From Hypsibius dujardini (lineage: Eukaryota > Tardigrada > Eutardigrada > Parachela > Hypsibiidae): 64,000 bases of DNA. The stretch covers positions 1-64,000 of the forward strand of contig LRSR01005660.1 in the NCBI GenBank assembly GCA_001579985.1, read 5' to 3'. Position numbers and translations under genes: made by a program. Positions 1 to 10,656 of the stretch are shown one piece after another. The notes below the pieces were generated by a model that saw nothing but the letters and a program-made list of their open reading frames with translations, ran no database searches and had not been told where the DNA came from. Within the stretch, counting starts at the first letter, position 1; every line of letters begins with the position of its first letter.

Positions 1-53
1 GTCTGTGTGTCTGTCTGGCTCACACTTTGGTCATGAGAGTGTTGGTGCCTGAC

Positions 54-529
54 CTTGACGAAAAACTTTCCAATGTCGAGCTTCTGCAGAATTTGCACCA
101 ATATCAAGAGGCATTCCGCGTCGGAAAGCATGCAGTCATACTGTCCGGCAATGTCAAAATCGCACTGAAAAAACTCGCGAAACCTCCCGCGAGCTGTTGA
201 TGGCTGATCTCTCCGATAAACCTAAACATACGAAGACCGCTCCGTGTAATTACAATAGCAGATCTAATCACAACAGCAACATGTGGCTTTACCTTGCCGA
301 TGTGATACCGCTTAATATTGGAGATCTTGTTCATGGCCAGATATCGAGCGAAAGGCACCTGGAGAGACAATTAAATCGTCAGGAAATACTTGTCTATCTG
401 CCTGCCCGCCTGCCCACCTGTTTGTCTGTCTGCCTGCCCACCTGTCTGTTTGTCTGCCTGCCCATCTGTTTGTCTGTCTGTCTGCCTGCGCACCTCTCTG
501 TCTGTCTGTCTGTTTGTCTGCCTGCCTGC

Positions 530-560
<31 letters not shown>

Positions 561-2189
561 CCTGCCTGCCTGCATGCTTGCCTGACTGCCTGTCGCGACG
601 AATTTTCTACTGACTACTCTCTGTCTGTCTGAAAATGAAGCAACATACCGTGAGATCGTACCGCAGTGAGAGTATCTCGCCGCCTTGATCGGCTAGATCG
701 TAAATCAGTTTGGAGTCTTCCCCGTACTTGTTGGTTAAAGTTTCCTGAAAAGAAACAAAACTTCCTATACGATTCATCAAAAAGTATCAGCACATTTTAT
801 GAGGCTTTTCCACTCCGCCTACTTTTAATTCAAAGACCGGTGTATCGATTGTCTCAGCGCCGTGCATCTCGAAGCAGTCAATGATGGTCCTGAAGACCTT
901 CTCCCGAATCGCCATCTGCTTCTGATCGAAATCCCGAGTACCCTGTCACAAACGCACTCGCGTTACATTATTCCCACAAAACCTGAACCAAGCAAAGCCA
1001 ATCAACCAATCCATCGATTAAGTTACAATAGTGAGGCCAAACAACTCAATCAATCGATCAATCAGCCAGTCGCACATTTACCGGCAAACCAACAAACCAG
1101 TCAATACATCAATCAATCAAGCTATCAATCGACCAGTCGCACATTAACCGGCAAAACTAACAAACCAGTCAATACATCAATCAATCAAGCTATCAATCGA
1201 CCAGTCGCACATTAAATGGCAAAACTAACAAACCAGTCAATACATCAATCAATCAAGCGATCAATCAACCAGTCGCACATTAACTGGCAAAACAAACAAA
1301 CCAGTCAATACATCAATCAATCAAGCAATCGCCCGCAAAACTGAACGGAGGTTTACCTTTGGATTTTTCAACACCATCTTCTGCGATCCCGCAGCGGTAG
1401 GCGCGTCGCCCCCCTCTTTATCAATAACAAGCATGGTGTTCAACCCATCTGACAGTTCCTTTTCCGTCTGAAATACCAAAAAAATCGACGTTAAAAGCAC
1501 ATCGGAAGAAATCACCGGAAACACTAAAAAAACATCTTCCATTTCGCTAAAGACACCTTCAATCTCTGATATTTCAACCTCTCAAATGCTTTATTTGAGA
1601 TGCCCCTTGTCGGGTTTGTAGGGAAAGACACAGTGCGGAGAGGCGAACAACCGGCATGGGTGAGTGCGGGCGTGGGAAGAGAAAAAAAGTGAGAGACGAC
1701 GCGAAATCCCTTCTGCAGGATGACTCGATTCATTTCATCGCGGTTCAATAACTTTCACCAAAATTACCACAAAACTATGGGGAAATGGATAGAACAACTT
1801 ATATTATCAAAGGAGAGTTCGGAGAAGGGAGTGGAGAAAAGTTCCGAGCCGGTGAAAAAGGAGAAAAAGGGAAAAACTTTCAAAGACGTCGAAAAAATTG
1901 TCATGAAAAGTCGCTTTTCATTGGTTCGCACTAAGATATTTTCTCATCACAACTACCAAAATGGATGAGGGAAAGAATATATGAAATATTCTAGCAAAGC
2001 CAAGACGGGAGGATGGGAGAGAAAACAAATCCGAGCTGGTGCAATAAAGTGGAACGATTTCACGCATTCAAATAAATCAAAAAAATCGGTTCTTCCCTAG
2101 TACCTCACCTTATTTTTCGATTTTCCTTTTTTCGGTGGGGGAGTCTTGACCGCCGGCTGGTCGCCCTGAATCGCCACAGAATCTGCCAT
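54..2189 (-). CDS. HARS: Histidyl-tRNA synthetase, 5' part (3' end beyond window)
   Basis: Cytosolic/mitochondrial histidyl-tRNA synthetase, class II, which charges tRNA-His. Six exons read on the minus strand: 2109-2189, 1357-1467, 823-942, 649-744, 293-358 and 54-221. All have GT-AG borders and phase 0, giving 214 residues with no stop. The N-terminus (MADSVAIQ...) is Lys/Pro rich, and I see no clear WHEP domain. The next exons carry the class II motif 1 region ([17 protein letters not shown]), then [18 protein letters not shown] and [14 protein letters not shown], the histidine/ATP-binding region that is nearly invariant in animal HARS, and [10 protein letters not shown]. The gene runs off the left edge after FFVK. 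The start ATG at 2189 is the first in frame and follows a promoter-like region. Introns carry simple repeats. Identification is from recalled family sequence and is very secure. Confidence 0.95.
390..600. repeat. (CTGT/CTGC)n microsatellite in a HARS intron
   Basis: Imperfect tetranucleotide array of CTGT, CTGC and CTGA units inside the intron between HARS exons 4 and 5. It creates long spurious Cys/Leu/Ser-rich open frames on both strands. No coding role is supported. Confidence 0.95.
1005..1345. repeat. About 60-bp tandem repeat in HARS intron 2
   Basis: Roughly five imperfect copies of a unit containing ACCAGTCGCACATTAA, CGGCAAAACTAACAA and CAGTCAATACATCAATCAA. The array probably grew from an AATC microsatellite and ends just before HARS exon 2. 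It is a minisatellite with no coding content. Confidence 0.85.
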
Positions 2190-2540
2190 TTTGACGAAAA
2201 AATTCGGAGCGATTTGAAGTCGGGAAGGTGAAGACAATTAAGTTTGAAGTTCGGAAGGAAGGAGATCACAGAACGCGACGTGTTTTCTGCGATGACGTCA
2301 CCGCATTTCAGTCATGCACCGGAAGTGCGCATGCACACTTTGAACGTACTGTACACGTTGTGTGCAATGCGCATTGCACACTTTGAACGTATTGTACACG
2401 TTGTGTGCAGTGCGCATTGCACACTATCACACTTTCTCCGATGACGTCACCGCATTTCAGTCCTGCACCGGAAGTGCGCATGCATGCTATGAACGTACTG
2501 TACATGTATTGTGCAGTGCGCATTGCACACTACCAGTACA
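2190..2540. promoter_or_regulatory. HARS promoter with a duplicated CRE-ETS-NRF1-like cassette
   Basis: Directly upstream of the HARS start. Two copies of a cassette, near 2288-2345 and 2438-2490, share TGACGTCA (consensus CRE), then CCGGAAGT (consensus ETS/GABP), then TGCGCATGCA (NRF-1-like). Between and after them lie about three 45-bp tandem repeats containing a GTGCGCATTGCAC-type palindrome. CRE, ETS and NRF1 sites are known marks of housekeeping and mitochondrial-gene promoters. The duplication is seen directly. Factor binding is inferred. Confidence 0.7.
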
Positions 2541-2734
2541 CGCAAATCGATTTACGTGTTCTTATTCCAACTTGCAGAGGCGATATTTTAAAATATTACG
2601 AACGCTGATCAATAAGCAATATTAGTTACCGCAAAAACAGACATTAGTGATACAGGTCAGATGATTAGAAACCGAAATCCAGCCTGTGCGCGCGCATCGT
2701 CAAAATCAGACATTGAGCAGAAGGAGCCGTCGTC

Positions 2735-5700
2735 TCAGTTTGCCGCAGATTGACGGCGTGCCTGCTGCGACGACTTTTGCTGCTGCACCTGCTGATGGTC
2801 ATTCTTCAGCTCCAGAATGTTCTGTTTGCCGCTGTGAAACTTCTTGGAGGGATCGCGGGCGTACTCCTGAAGCAGGCGGCAGGGCGTGAACTGATCGCCG
2901 TACAGACCACGGAAGTGCTCCATCTTGGCCACCAGCTTGTCCGCACCGTACAGGTCCACAAATCGGAAAGGACCTGAAATTAAACACAATTGAAGCACGG
3001 CGTAAAAAATAAGTCCATGAGATCTGTCACTAAATGTCTGTCTATCAGCCTGCCTGTCTGCCTGCCTGTCTGCCTATCTGTCTGTGTGTCCGTCCGTCTG
3101 TCTGTCTGTCTGTCTTCTGTCTGTCTGTCTGTCTGTATGTCTGTCCAGCTAAGTTCACAGATGTCTGCTTGAAAGAATGTTTCCTAGGAAAGGAAATTCG
3201 TACCTCCCCACATGGGAGGAAAGCCAAGACCAAACACAGCGGCAATGTCGCCATCAACCGGAGAGTTGAGGATGCCCTCCTCTAGACACATTACAGCTTC
3301 GTTGACAAACCGGGAGACCATGCGGAGCTGGAGGTCTTCGGTGCTCTCGCTGAAACAAGAAAAAGCCATATTAGGTTTGTACTGTACGCGTCAAAGGTGA
3401 TAGACAAACTGTCAGACAGGCCACAGACAGACAGATAGACAGACATCCAGTCAGCTGGACAGACAGAAGGCGTACTCTTTCACTTTGGGCTCGATGGCGT
3501 ATTTCTTCAAAATCTTCTCCGCTTCCGGGTTGATCTCACGCTCCTTCTTGCCTTCCTCGTAAATGTAGATACCCTTGCCAGATTTGCGACCATGACAGCC
3601 GGCGGCGACCAAATCAGTCAGCATGCCTGCGTTGGCACCAGCAAAACGCTCTCCAAACACCTCGTTCAAATGCACCGAGATGTGCGCAGCGACGTCGAGA
3701 CCAACCTCATCGGCAAGCGTTGCAGCTCCGATCGGGAATCCATAGGCCTTGAAGATCTTGTCTACTTTCTTGGGATCATGTCCTTCCTAAGCTCGCAAAC
3801 CAATGCAACAAGTACTCCACCGAACAATCAATTCCAACTACACAACTGGCATCATCAGTCTGTGTCTCAGTCTGTCTTTCAGTCTGTCTTTCCGTCTGTC
3901 TGCCTGTCTGCTTGCTGTCTGTCTGTCTGTCTGACTGATTGCCTGCCGGTCTGCCTGTCTGACTGCCTGACTGAATGACTGCCTACTGTGACTGAATGAC
4001 TGACTAACTGAATGACTAACTGACTGACTGCCTAACTGCATGCCTGCCAGCAGGTCTCATTCTTATTGTCTGTCTGTCTCTATGTCTATCAGAGCTAAAC
4101 GATTGACTAACCTGCAGTAAACGCATCATCTCCACTTGCATGGGCGCCAAAATGCGAGTTGTGTAAAAGCCGGGTCCATCCTTAACGGTGACGACAATTT
4201 TGCCTTGCTTTAATCCGACCTGTACCGCGGAAGCTAGAACAAGATATTTTCTTAATTTCATGATACTGAATCCAGAAAGCAATTAACCTACAGTCAAATA
4301 ATCTTAAAAATACATCTTCGTCCCCTGGAAATAAGGTGTTAACGTATTTGTAAATTACCGGCAGTGTCCTGCGATGTCTTGTCGGTCGTGATGATCTCCA
4401 GCAGCTGCATCTTGTCCACGGGAGAGAAGTAATGCATGCCGATGACTTTGTGCGGACGGCTGCTTGCCTTGGCAATGTCCGTGATAGGGAGGGCGGAAGT
4501 GTTGGACGCGAAGATGCAGTCCTCGCTGGTGGCCTTCTCCGTGTCCTGCAGCACCTTGTGCTTCACTTTCAGGTCTTCAAAGACGGCTTCGATGACGATG
4601 TCTGCCTCCTTCAGGTCGGCATAGGAGAGGGTCGGATAGAGGTTGGACAGAATCTTCTCACGCTCAAAGCTGACAAAAAAAGAAACTCCAATTGTCTGTC
4701 TGTCTGTCTGTCTGTCTGTGTGTCTGTGTGTGTGTCTGTCTGTCTGTCTGTCTGTGTTAGGGTGTCTGTCTGTCTGTGTGTCTGTGTGTCTGTGTGACTG
4801 ACTGTTTAGTCTGTCTGTCTGTTTTACCTTGTGAATTTTCGCTTCTTGACGGCAGTGGCAAGACCCTTGGTAATCTGCTCCTGTCCTCTCGCCAAGCCCT
4901 TGATATTCGCATCCTTCAAAATGACTTTATAGCCTTTGTCCACGGAGACGTGGGCGATCCCCGCACCCATCAGACCAGCACCCAGAACCGCGATAGTCCT
5001 AAATAGTACACTATATGCCTCCAACACAGAAACGAAAACAAGAAAAGGAAAACCTACTTTGGGGGATGCTCAGGTGTCCCGAATCGGTTTTTCTTGCAGG
5101 CCACCTGACCGTGGTACAAGCCGATCAATGCCTTGCTCTCGCGTGTCTGGGATAACGCTCCGAACGCCTAAAACAATCAACCAATCAGTTATATCCGCAA
5201 CTGTCTGTCTGTCTGTCTGTCTGTCTGTCGGTTTACCGCAAATTACCTTCGCTTCAGCATCAAGAGCAGAAACAACGCCCTCCGCCAATCCCGCCCGCAA
5301 AACATCCAAAATTTTCAGCGGTGCAGGATATAGTCCACCCGTGGTCTTAACGACCTTTTCCTTGGCCTTGTCCAAGACGAAGTTTCGGCCGTACTCCGTA
5401 CCAAAGACGAAATCTTGGATGCGGGTGACGAGACCCTTCTTCCGGGTGGCTTTTAACTTTCCACTAGCAAGATCCCTAATAGTGGCAGAAACCAGGTTAG
5501 TACTAGCATAACCAGACAATCAGACAGGCGGACAAAGAAACGACCAGTCAGGCGGAGAGTGAGGCAAACAATCAGAAAGAAACCCGATAATGAGACAGAC
5601 AAAGCAGACACGCAGAAAGAAGCCAGACAAGACACAGACAGACAGACAGACAGGCAGGCAGACAGGCAAGCAGACAGACAGACAGACAGACAGGCAGGCA

Positions 5701-6189
5701 GGCAAGAAGGCAGACAGACAGACAGACAGACAGATAGTTAGACAGACAGACAGTCAGAGAAATTGCATAACGGACAGTCCGGGTTCTGGTCGTACTTGGC
5801 GACTTGAACGGCGGTGGATTCCAAATATCGCAGGGTATTGGTCTCGGGATCGCTCAATCCCGGTCCGAGGGGGTCAATAGTGAGGTCGACGAGACCCATC
5901 TTCTTCGCCGGGGCTGCCTTGACGGTTCGACCCGTCAGCATCATGTCCAAAGCACCGGGTAGAGAGACCAATTTAGGAAGGCGCCAGGTTCCACCAGCCC
6001 CCGGTAGCAGACCCAGCATCACTTCCGGGACGCCAAAGCCGGTCTTCTTGTCGTTAACGGCAATACGGTACTGAGTGGCTAACGCAAGCTGGGAAAGAGA
6101 AAAACGAATCATGCAGAAGAGCACTGGTCTCCATAGACAGACATCCATCCATTCATCCATCCAGACAGACAGACATCCATCCAGACATC

Positions 6190-6240
<51 letters not shown>

Positions 6241-7322
6241 TCAGACAGGCAGACATCCAGACATCCAGACATCCAGACACACATCCAGACACACATCCAG
6301 ACACACATCCAGACACACATCCAGACACACATCCAGACACACATCCAGACAGACAGGCAGACATTGAATGACAAGGTTATCTAACCTCAAGACCGCCTCC
6401 CAGACAAGGTCCATAGACCGCCGCGACAATCGGTTTCGGACTTCGCTCCATCTCATCGAACATTGCCTGTCCCGCCTTGGACAAGGCCGTCGTCGCTTCC
6501 GCTGTTCCTGCTGCTTCGATCATACTACACAAGCAAACAACAACATCGTCGCATCATGAAATTTCAGAGATCCACTACGAATGGCACAACTCACTTGATA
6601 TCAGCGCCAACGATGAATGTTCCCGGCTTGCCAGACATCAAAACAGCCGAAGTGATGTCCGGTCGGTTCAGGATTTGATGGAGGACGTCTTGGAATTCCG
6701 CCTGCATATCCGCACTGAGGGTGTTCACTTTGGAGTTGGGCGCGTCGATTTTGACGATTCCCACGCCGTCCTTCACTTCCAGAGACAGAATCTTCCCTTT
6801 GCCTGCCAAGGGGAAAAAATCGGTCAAATCGGTCAAAACACAGCAAATCAATCAATCAATCGATTGACCGAACAATCAGTCAATCAACCAATCAGTCAAT
6901 CAGTCGGTCGATCAATCAACCTATCAATCAGTCAATCAACTACTCAGTCAATCAATCGACCTATCAATCAGTCGGTCAATCAATCAATTGAAACAACTTA
7001 TCAATCGATCAATCAATCAATGCAAGGAGAGACAATAAAATTGAAAACGTCAATTGATGGACAAATCAATCAATCAAGTAGCGACTTACACAGTAAACTT
7101 CCCCGCTGTGGCGGAATGGATTACTCACCTTGTTCCTGGAACATCACACGACTGGTGGAAATGCCCCGAAATATTCCCAGACCTATAAAACAAAATGATA
7201 GTGCAAAAACGGCTTGTCTGTTGGAAGAGCATGGAGAAATGTGTCTGCGAACCTGAAGATGTTCGACAAGCTCGTGGCATGAGGACGCTGCCCATGCTCA
7301 GCGCCGTGTACCGCATCGCCAT
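2735..7322 (-). CDS. HADHA: Mitochondrial trifunctional enzyme alpha subunit
   Basis: Catalyses long-chain enoyl-CoA hydration and 3-hydroxyacyl-CoA dehydrogenation in mitochondrial beta-oxidation, in complex with HADHB. Thirteen exons: 7253-7322, 7129-7182, 6595-6802, 6386-6524, 5796-6088, 5247-5475, 5058-5167, 4828-4998, 4359-4669, 4112-4233, 3476-3786, 3204-3349, 2735-2973. They total 2403 nt, an exact 800-codon frame plus stop. Order seen: a basic, Ser-rich presequence ([14 protein letters not shown]...), then the crotonase fold with GADIN, CLGGGLE and [10 protein letters not shown]. The Rossmann nucleotide motif [11 protein letters not shown] follows, then [10 protein letters not shown], the dehydrogenase signature [27 protein letters not shown], and a C-terminal [20 protein letters not shown]. 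The C-terminus is about 30 residues longer than I recall for vertebrates (Gln/Lys/Ser rich). Several introns carry CTGT or GACA arrays. It shares an upstream region with ATP5MF. Confidence 0.97.
3035..3150. repeat. (CTGT)n array in HADHA intron 12
   Basis: CTGT/CCTG tetranucleotide tract inside the last HADHA intron (2974-3203). Confidence 0.9.
3860..4075. repeat. (CTGT/CTGA)n array in HADHA intron 10
   Basis: CTGT units grading into CTGA units in the intron between exons 10 and 11. Part is shaped by point mutation of a once uniform array. Confidence 0.9.
4690..4826. repeat. (CTGT)n/(GTGTCT)n array in HADHA intron 8
   Basis: Nearly pure CTGT and GTGTCT units fill most of the intron between exons 8 and 9 and end only a few bases from the exon 8 donor. 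Confidence 0.9.
5610..5760. repeat. (GACA)n array in HADHA intron 5
   Basis: ACAG/GACA units, the reverse orientation to the arrays in other HADHA introns. Confidence 0.9.
6130..6366. repeat. (GACA)n plus 12-bp (ACATCCAGACAC)n array in HADHA intron 4
   Basis: A GACA tract is followed by about six exact copies of a 12-bp unit. It is a pure recent expansion inside an intron. Confidence 0.92.
6842..7075. repeat. (AATC)n array in HADHA intron 2
   Basis: AATC/AGTC units between exons 2 and 3. The same unit expands much further in ATP5MF intron 2. Confidence 0.9.
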
Positions 7323-8288
7323 CCTGCCTGCCTGTCAATGCCACATGCAAATGCAAAATCAAAATTAAAAGGCACTTTCAGTTTCAACTTTTCGGGCAGT
7401 TCGAAGTTGAAACGAGACGATAAAAATGAAATAAACCGGTGGCTGTAAAACTGGACTGATCGAATCATAGTCGCAAGGTGAATATCACCGAACACAACAG
7501 TGAGAGTGAACAAAACGGGCTCTAATTCGGTCAGCGCTCTTTTACGGCCACGCAGATTAAATCCGGCGTCGCGGAGTTAATTACCTGTTCGATTTTTCCC
7601 TATGAAATTCCGAAATAAATTCCGAGCAGCCCCGACTGAATAATTTATATTTCAAGAGGATGGTATGAAGCGGGAGGAAGTGTGGTGGGAAAGGAGGAAG
7701 AAGAATCGTTTGCGTGTGATGATGTCGCCCAAACTTTTTGGACTTTGCGCTCGCAGTGTGAAACGAGCCACGCCTCTTTTCCCCTGGCAATGATCACGCC
7801 CCCCTCCCCCACCGGAAGTAGACTGAAATTTCGTACCAACACTTGCTTCTTCATTGAGCTTTCGTGCTCAATTGTTTCCGTAACTTTAAAAAAAAGTTTA
7901 TTTCCATGCAATATCATTTGAATTCGAAAATGAAGCGAGAAATACCAGTCCTGATTATGGACCCCTGGCGAACATTGGGCGCCCTGGCGAAGATTGGGCG
8001 CCCCCTCGGGAAAAAGGGGCGGAACAACCCCTCCCGTTAAGGAAGCTGTTGAAGAGAAATTCCCGTCGCCCTTCTCCGGTTCGCTGCGATTTATTCCAGC
8101 TTTTTCTGATTCCCCCATCTCGTCAGGTTCCTTTTTAATTTTCTCAACGTCAGGTGAGTCTTTTCCTCAATTGCCTGACATCGGAAAGCAGTGTTGAAAT
8201 TGGAGACGCGATGGAGAAATCCTCAATTTTCTTCCATATTTTTTTGGGGGTGTTGTGATGCGTTTTCTTCTTCTCCAGATCGGGGGAA
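7323..8288. promoter_or_regulatory. Head-to-head intergenic region of HADHA and ATP5MF
   Basis: About 970 bp separates the divergent start codons of two mitochondrial-function genes. It holds an ETS-like CCGGAAGT near 7811, GC-rich repeats of GGCGAA(C/G)ATTGGGCGCC near 7966-8003, and a likely untranslated first exon of ATP5MF. That exon would end at a consensus donor (CAG|GTGAGT) after 8153, with the acceptor CTTCTCCAG ending at 8278, just before the ATP5MF start. A shared bidirectional promoter is inference. Confidence 0.55.
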
Positions 8289-8736
8289 ATGAAGTTTACC
8301 TATTTTGGAATCGGAGCGTACCCGGCAGAGTACAACCGTCGCATCCACGGCCCGTACGATCCGGCCCGCTTCTACGGAAAGCGTGAGTGACACTTGATTA
8401 TTATTGGCCTCGCTTGATTCTTGATTGGCTTGATTTAGTTGCCGATTCAAATTAGCATGGTTAGCTTCGCTTGATTGATTTATTGATTCCATTTAATTGC
8501 CCGTTAAATTTCGTATTGTCAACTTCGGTTGATTGATTTATTAGCTTGATTTCATTGGCATTTTTAATTTTTTCTCCAGCGGACACGCCATTCGGACAGG
8601 TGAAGATTGGGGAACTTCCGGCATGGCTCTCACGACGCAGCATCAATCCCGTGGCCATGTCGAGAGCGGTTAGTCGAGGTGAGTACACTTTCCAAAGCGA
8701 GGAGGGAATGATGATTTGAAATGCAAGTTTGGCCTC

Positions 8737-8792
<56 letters not shown>

Positions 8793-9150
8793 CTCAATCA
8801 CTCAATCACTCAATCAATCAATCACTCAATCAGTCAATCGATCAATCAATCAATCAATCTATCAATCAAGCAATCAAACAAACAAACAATCAATCAATCA
8901 CTCGATCAATCAATCAGTCAATCGATCAATCAATCAATCAATCAATCAAGCAATCAAACAAACAATCAATCAATCACTCAATCAATCAATCAGTCAATCG
9001 ATCAATCAATCAATCAAGCAATCAAGCGATCAATCAATCAATCAATCAATCAAGCAAGCAAGCAAGCAAGCAAGCAATCAAGCAAACAATCAATCAATCA
9101 ATCAATCAATCACTCAATCAATCAAGCAATCAAGCGATCAATCAATCAAT

Positions 9151-9193
<43 letters not shown>

Positions 9194-9661
9194 TCAATCA
9201 ATAAATCAATCAATCAATCAATCACTCAATCAATCAATCACTCAATCACTCAATCAATCAATCAGTCAATCGATCAATCAATCAATCAATCAAGCAATCG
9301 AGCAATCAAGCAATCAAACAAACAAACAATCAATCAATCAATCAATCACTCAATCAATCAATCAGTCAATCGATCAAACAATCAATCAAGCAATCAAGCG
9401 ATCAATCAATCAATCAATCAATCTATCGATCAAGCAATCAAGCAATCAATCAATCAAGTGCTAATAGGTTTCCTCTCAGTTTATCTCTGGTCGTATCATT
9501 TTTTGTTCTCTGCAGGGTACTGGCGTTGGTTCCACAAGTATGTGGCGGTTCGTTACGGGACCGCCGCTCCGTACGTGCAATTTGCGGTGGGATTATCTGC
9601 CCTCTTTTACTGCATCAACTACAAGAGTATTCGTCTGCATAACCAAGCCAAATACCACTGA
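8289..9661 (+). CDS. ATP5MF: ATP synthase membrane subunit f, mitochondrial
   Basis: Small single-span subunit of the mitochondrial F1Fo ATP synthase membrane sector. Exons 8289-8382, 8580-8678 and 9516-9661 give 112 residues and a TGA stop with clean GT-AG junctions (phases 1 and 1). Family marks: VKIGELPAWLSRR, SRGYWRWFHKYV, one hydrophobic segment (VQFAVGLSALFYCINY) and the terminal KYH that ends subunit f in many animals. The N-terminus (MKFTYFGIGAYPAEYNRRIHG) is longer than in vertebrates. Intron 2 is swollen by an AATC array. Parts of this gene recur as pseudogene fragments across the window (near 23.0, 24.2, 37.9, 49.4 and 52.8 kb). This is the only complete copy. Confidence 0.95.
8737..9462. 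repeat. Large (AATC)n array in ATP5MF intron 2
   Basis: About 725 bp of AATC with AAGC, AGTC and ACTC variants, and internal higher-order repeats of about 100-230 bp. It yields long Ser/Ile/Asn/Gln open frames in three frames, one running on into exon 3. These are repeat translations. Confidence 0.95.
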
Positions 9662-10656
9662 TCAACCAATCAAGCGAAGAGGTTCCATCTGCTTCTCTGC
9701 TCTTGAAATGTTTTGCCGTGTTTAGCGTGAGGGGAAGTTCTGTTTATGCGCCTACTACTCTTTTTGCAATTAAGAAGGAGCAAACAACTTTTTGCGGCAG
9801 TTGTCGCTTTGTTTTGGTCGATCGCTGTTTCATTTATTGATGCTGTTCATTTCGTAATCGTATCTGGCGTGACACGTGTGCAATCACTTCCGGGAAGACC
9901 ATTTTGGACCAGGGAAGATGAAGATTAACTTACGGAACGAAATCACTTCCTCGGTTAGCTAAAAAAATAATTGCAAATAAATTTTTATTTTTGTTTTTCA
10001 GCGACTGTTTCAGTCGAATATGATCCATTTATTAATTTATCAATTAAATTGAATCTGTAATAAATGTCAGTAACTAAAAAAACCTTTAGTAGTTTTTATT
10101 TAATTTTTAATAAAAGTAAAAATTGACCGAATAATTTCAGTTGTTTGCTTAATTTCCCAATTAAATATTTAGTAACTAGCATGTTTGCAATTGTTCACAC
10201 ACAAAAAAGAATTGGAAAATTATAGTTTCTAGTTTTGGTCGAAATGGGCAGACCGATTTTATTTGTCTGTTTTATTTTTCAATTACATTTTTATTAACTT
10301 GCCAGTTTAGTTTAATTTCTTGTTTAACTAAATAACAAATTAAAACATAATTTCGTTGTAGTTTTCTTTTAGTTTTCAATTTTGACCGAAATCGACTGAC
10401 AAGTTTCGTTGCTCGTCTTATTTTTCAAATAAATCTAATCACTAACCAGTTTAGTTCAATTTTTTCATTATTCAATGAATAATTGAAAAACGAATCAGTG
10501 GGTTGATTCTCTTAGAAATATAATCAAGCTAGAGTATGCCGAAGATTTTCAGTTCGAATCCGATTAACATTTTGGACTGTGAAAACAACCAAACAAAGAT
10601 AATGAAATCTGCGACGGAAAATTGTCCAATAAATCGGAAATAAACTGCTAAAGATA
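9662..10656. repeat. Shared spacer between ATP5MF and propeller gene A
   Basis: AT-rich spacer with no gene. The same sequence recurs after ATP5MF pieces at 24822-25815, 38303-38615 (shortened), 41876-42767, 49569-50290 and 52905-53773. It marks the tandem duplication unit. It contains many TTTAGTTTT/AATTAAAT-type words. Confidence 0.85.

Noticed and set aside
197-632. Cys-rich open frames ([10 protein letters not shown]...) on both strands
   Set aside because: They are direct translations of a CTGT/CTGC microsatellite inside a HARS intron. The same happens at 3.0, 3.9, 4.7, 5.6, 6.2, 22.3 and 63.6 kb.
6240-6360. Regularly spaced short repeats that could suggest a CRISPR array
   Set aside because: The 12-bp units are directly abutting with no unique spacers, inside an animal intron.
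8729-9661. 310-codon Asn/Gln/Ser/Ile prion-like frame running into ATP5MF exon 3
   Set aside because: The low-complexity part is the AATC array of intron 2, and ATP5MF splicing across it is well supported. The open frame follows from the repeat lacking stops.
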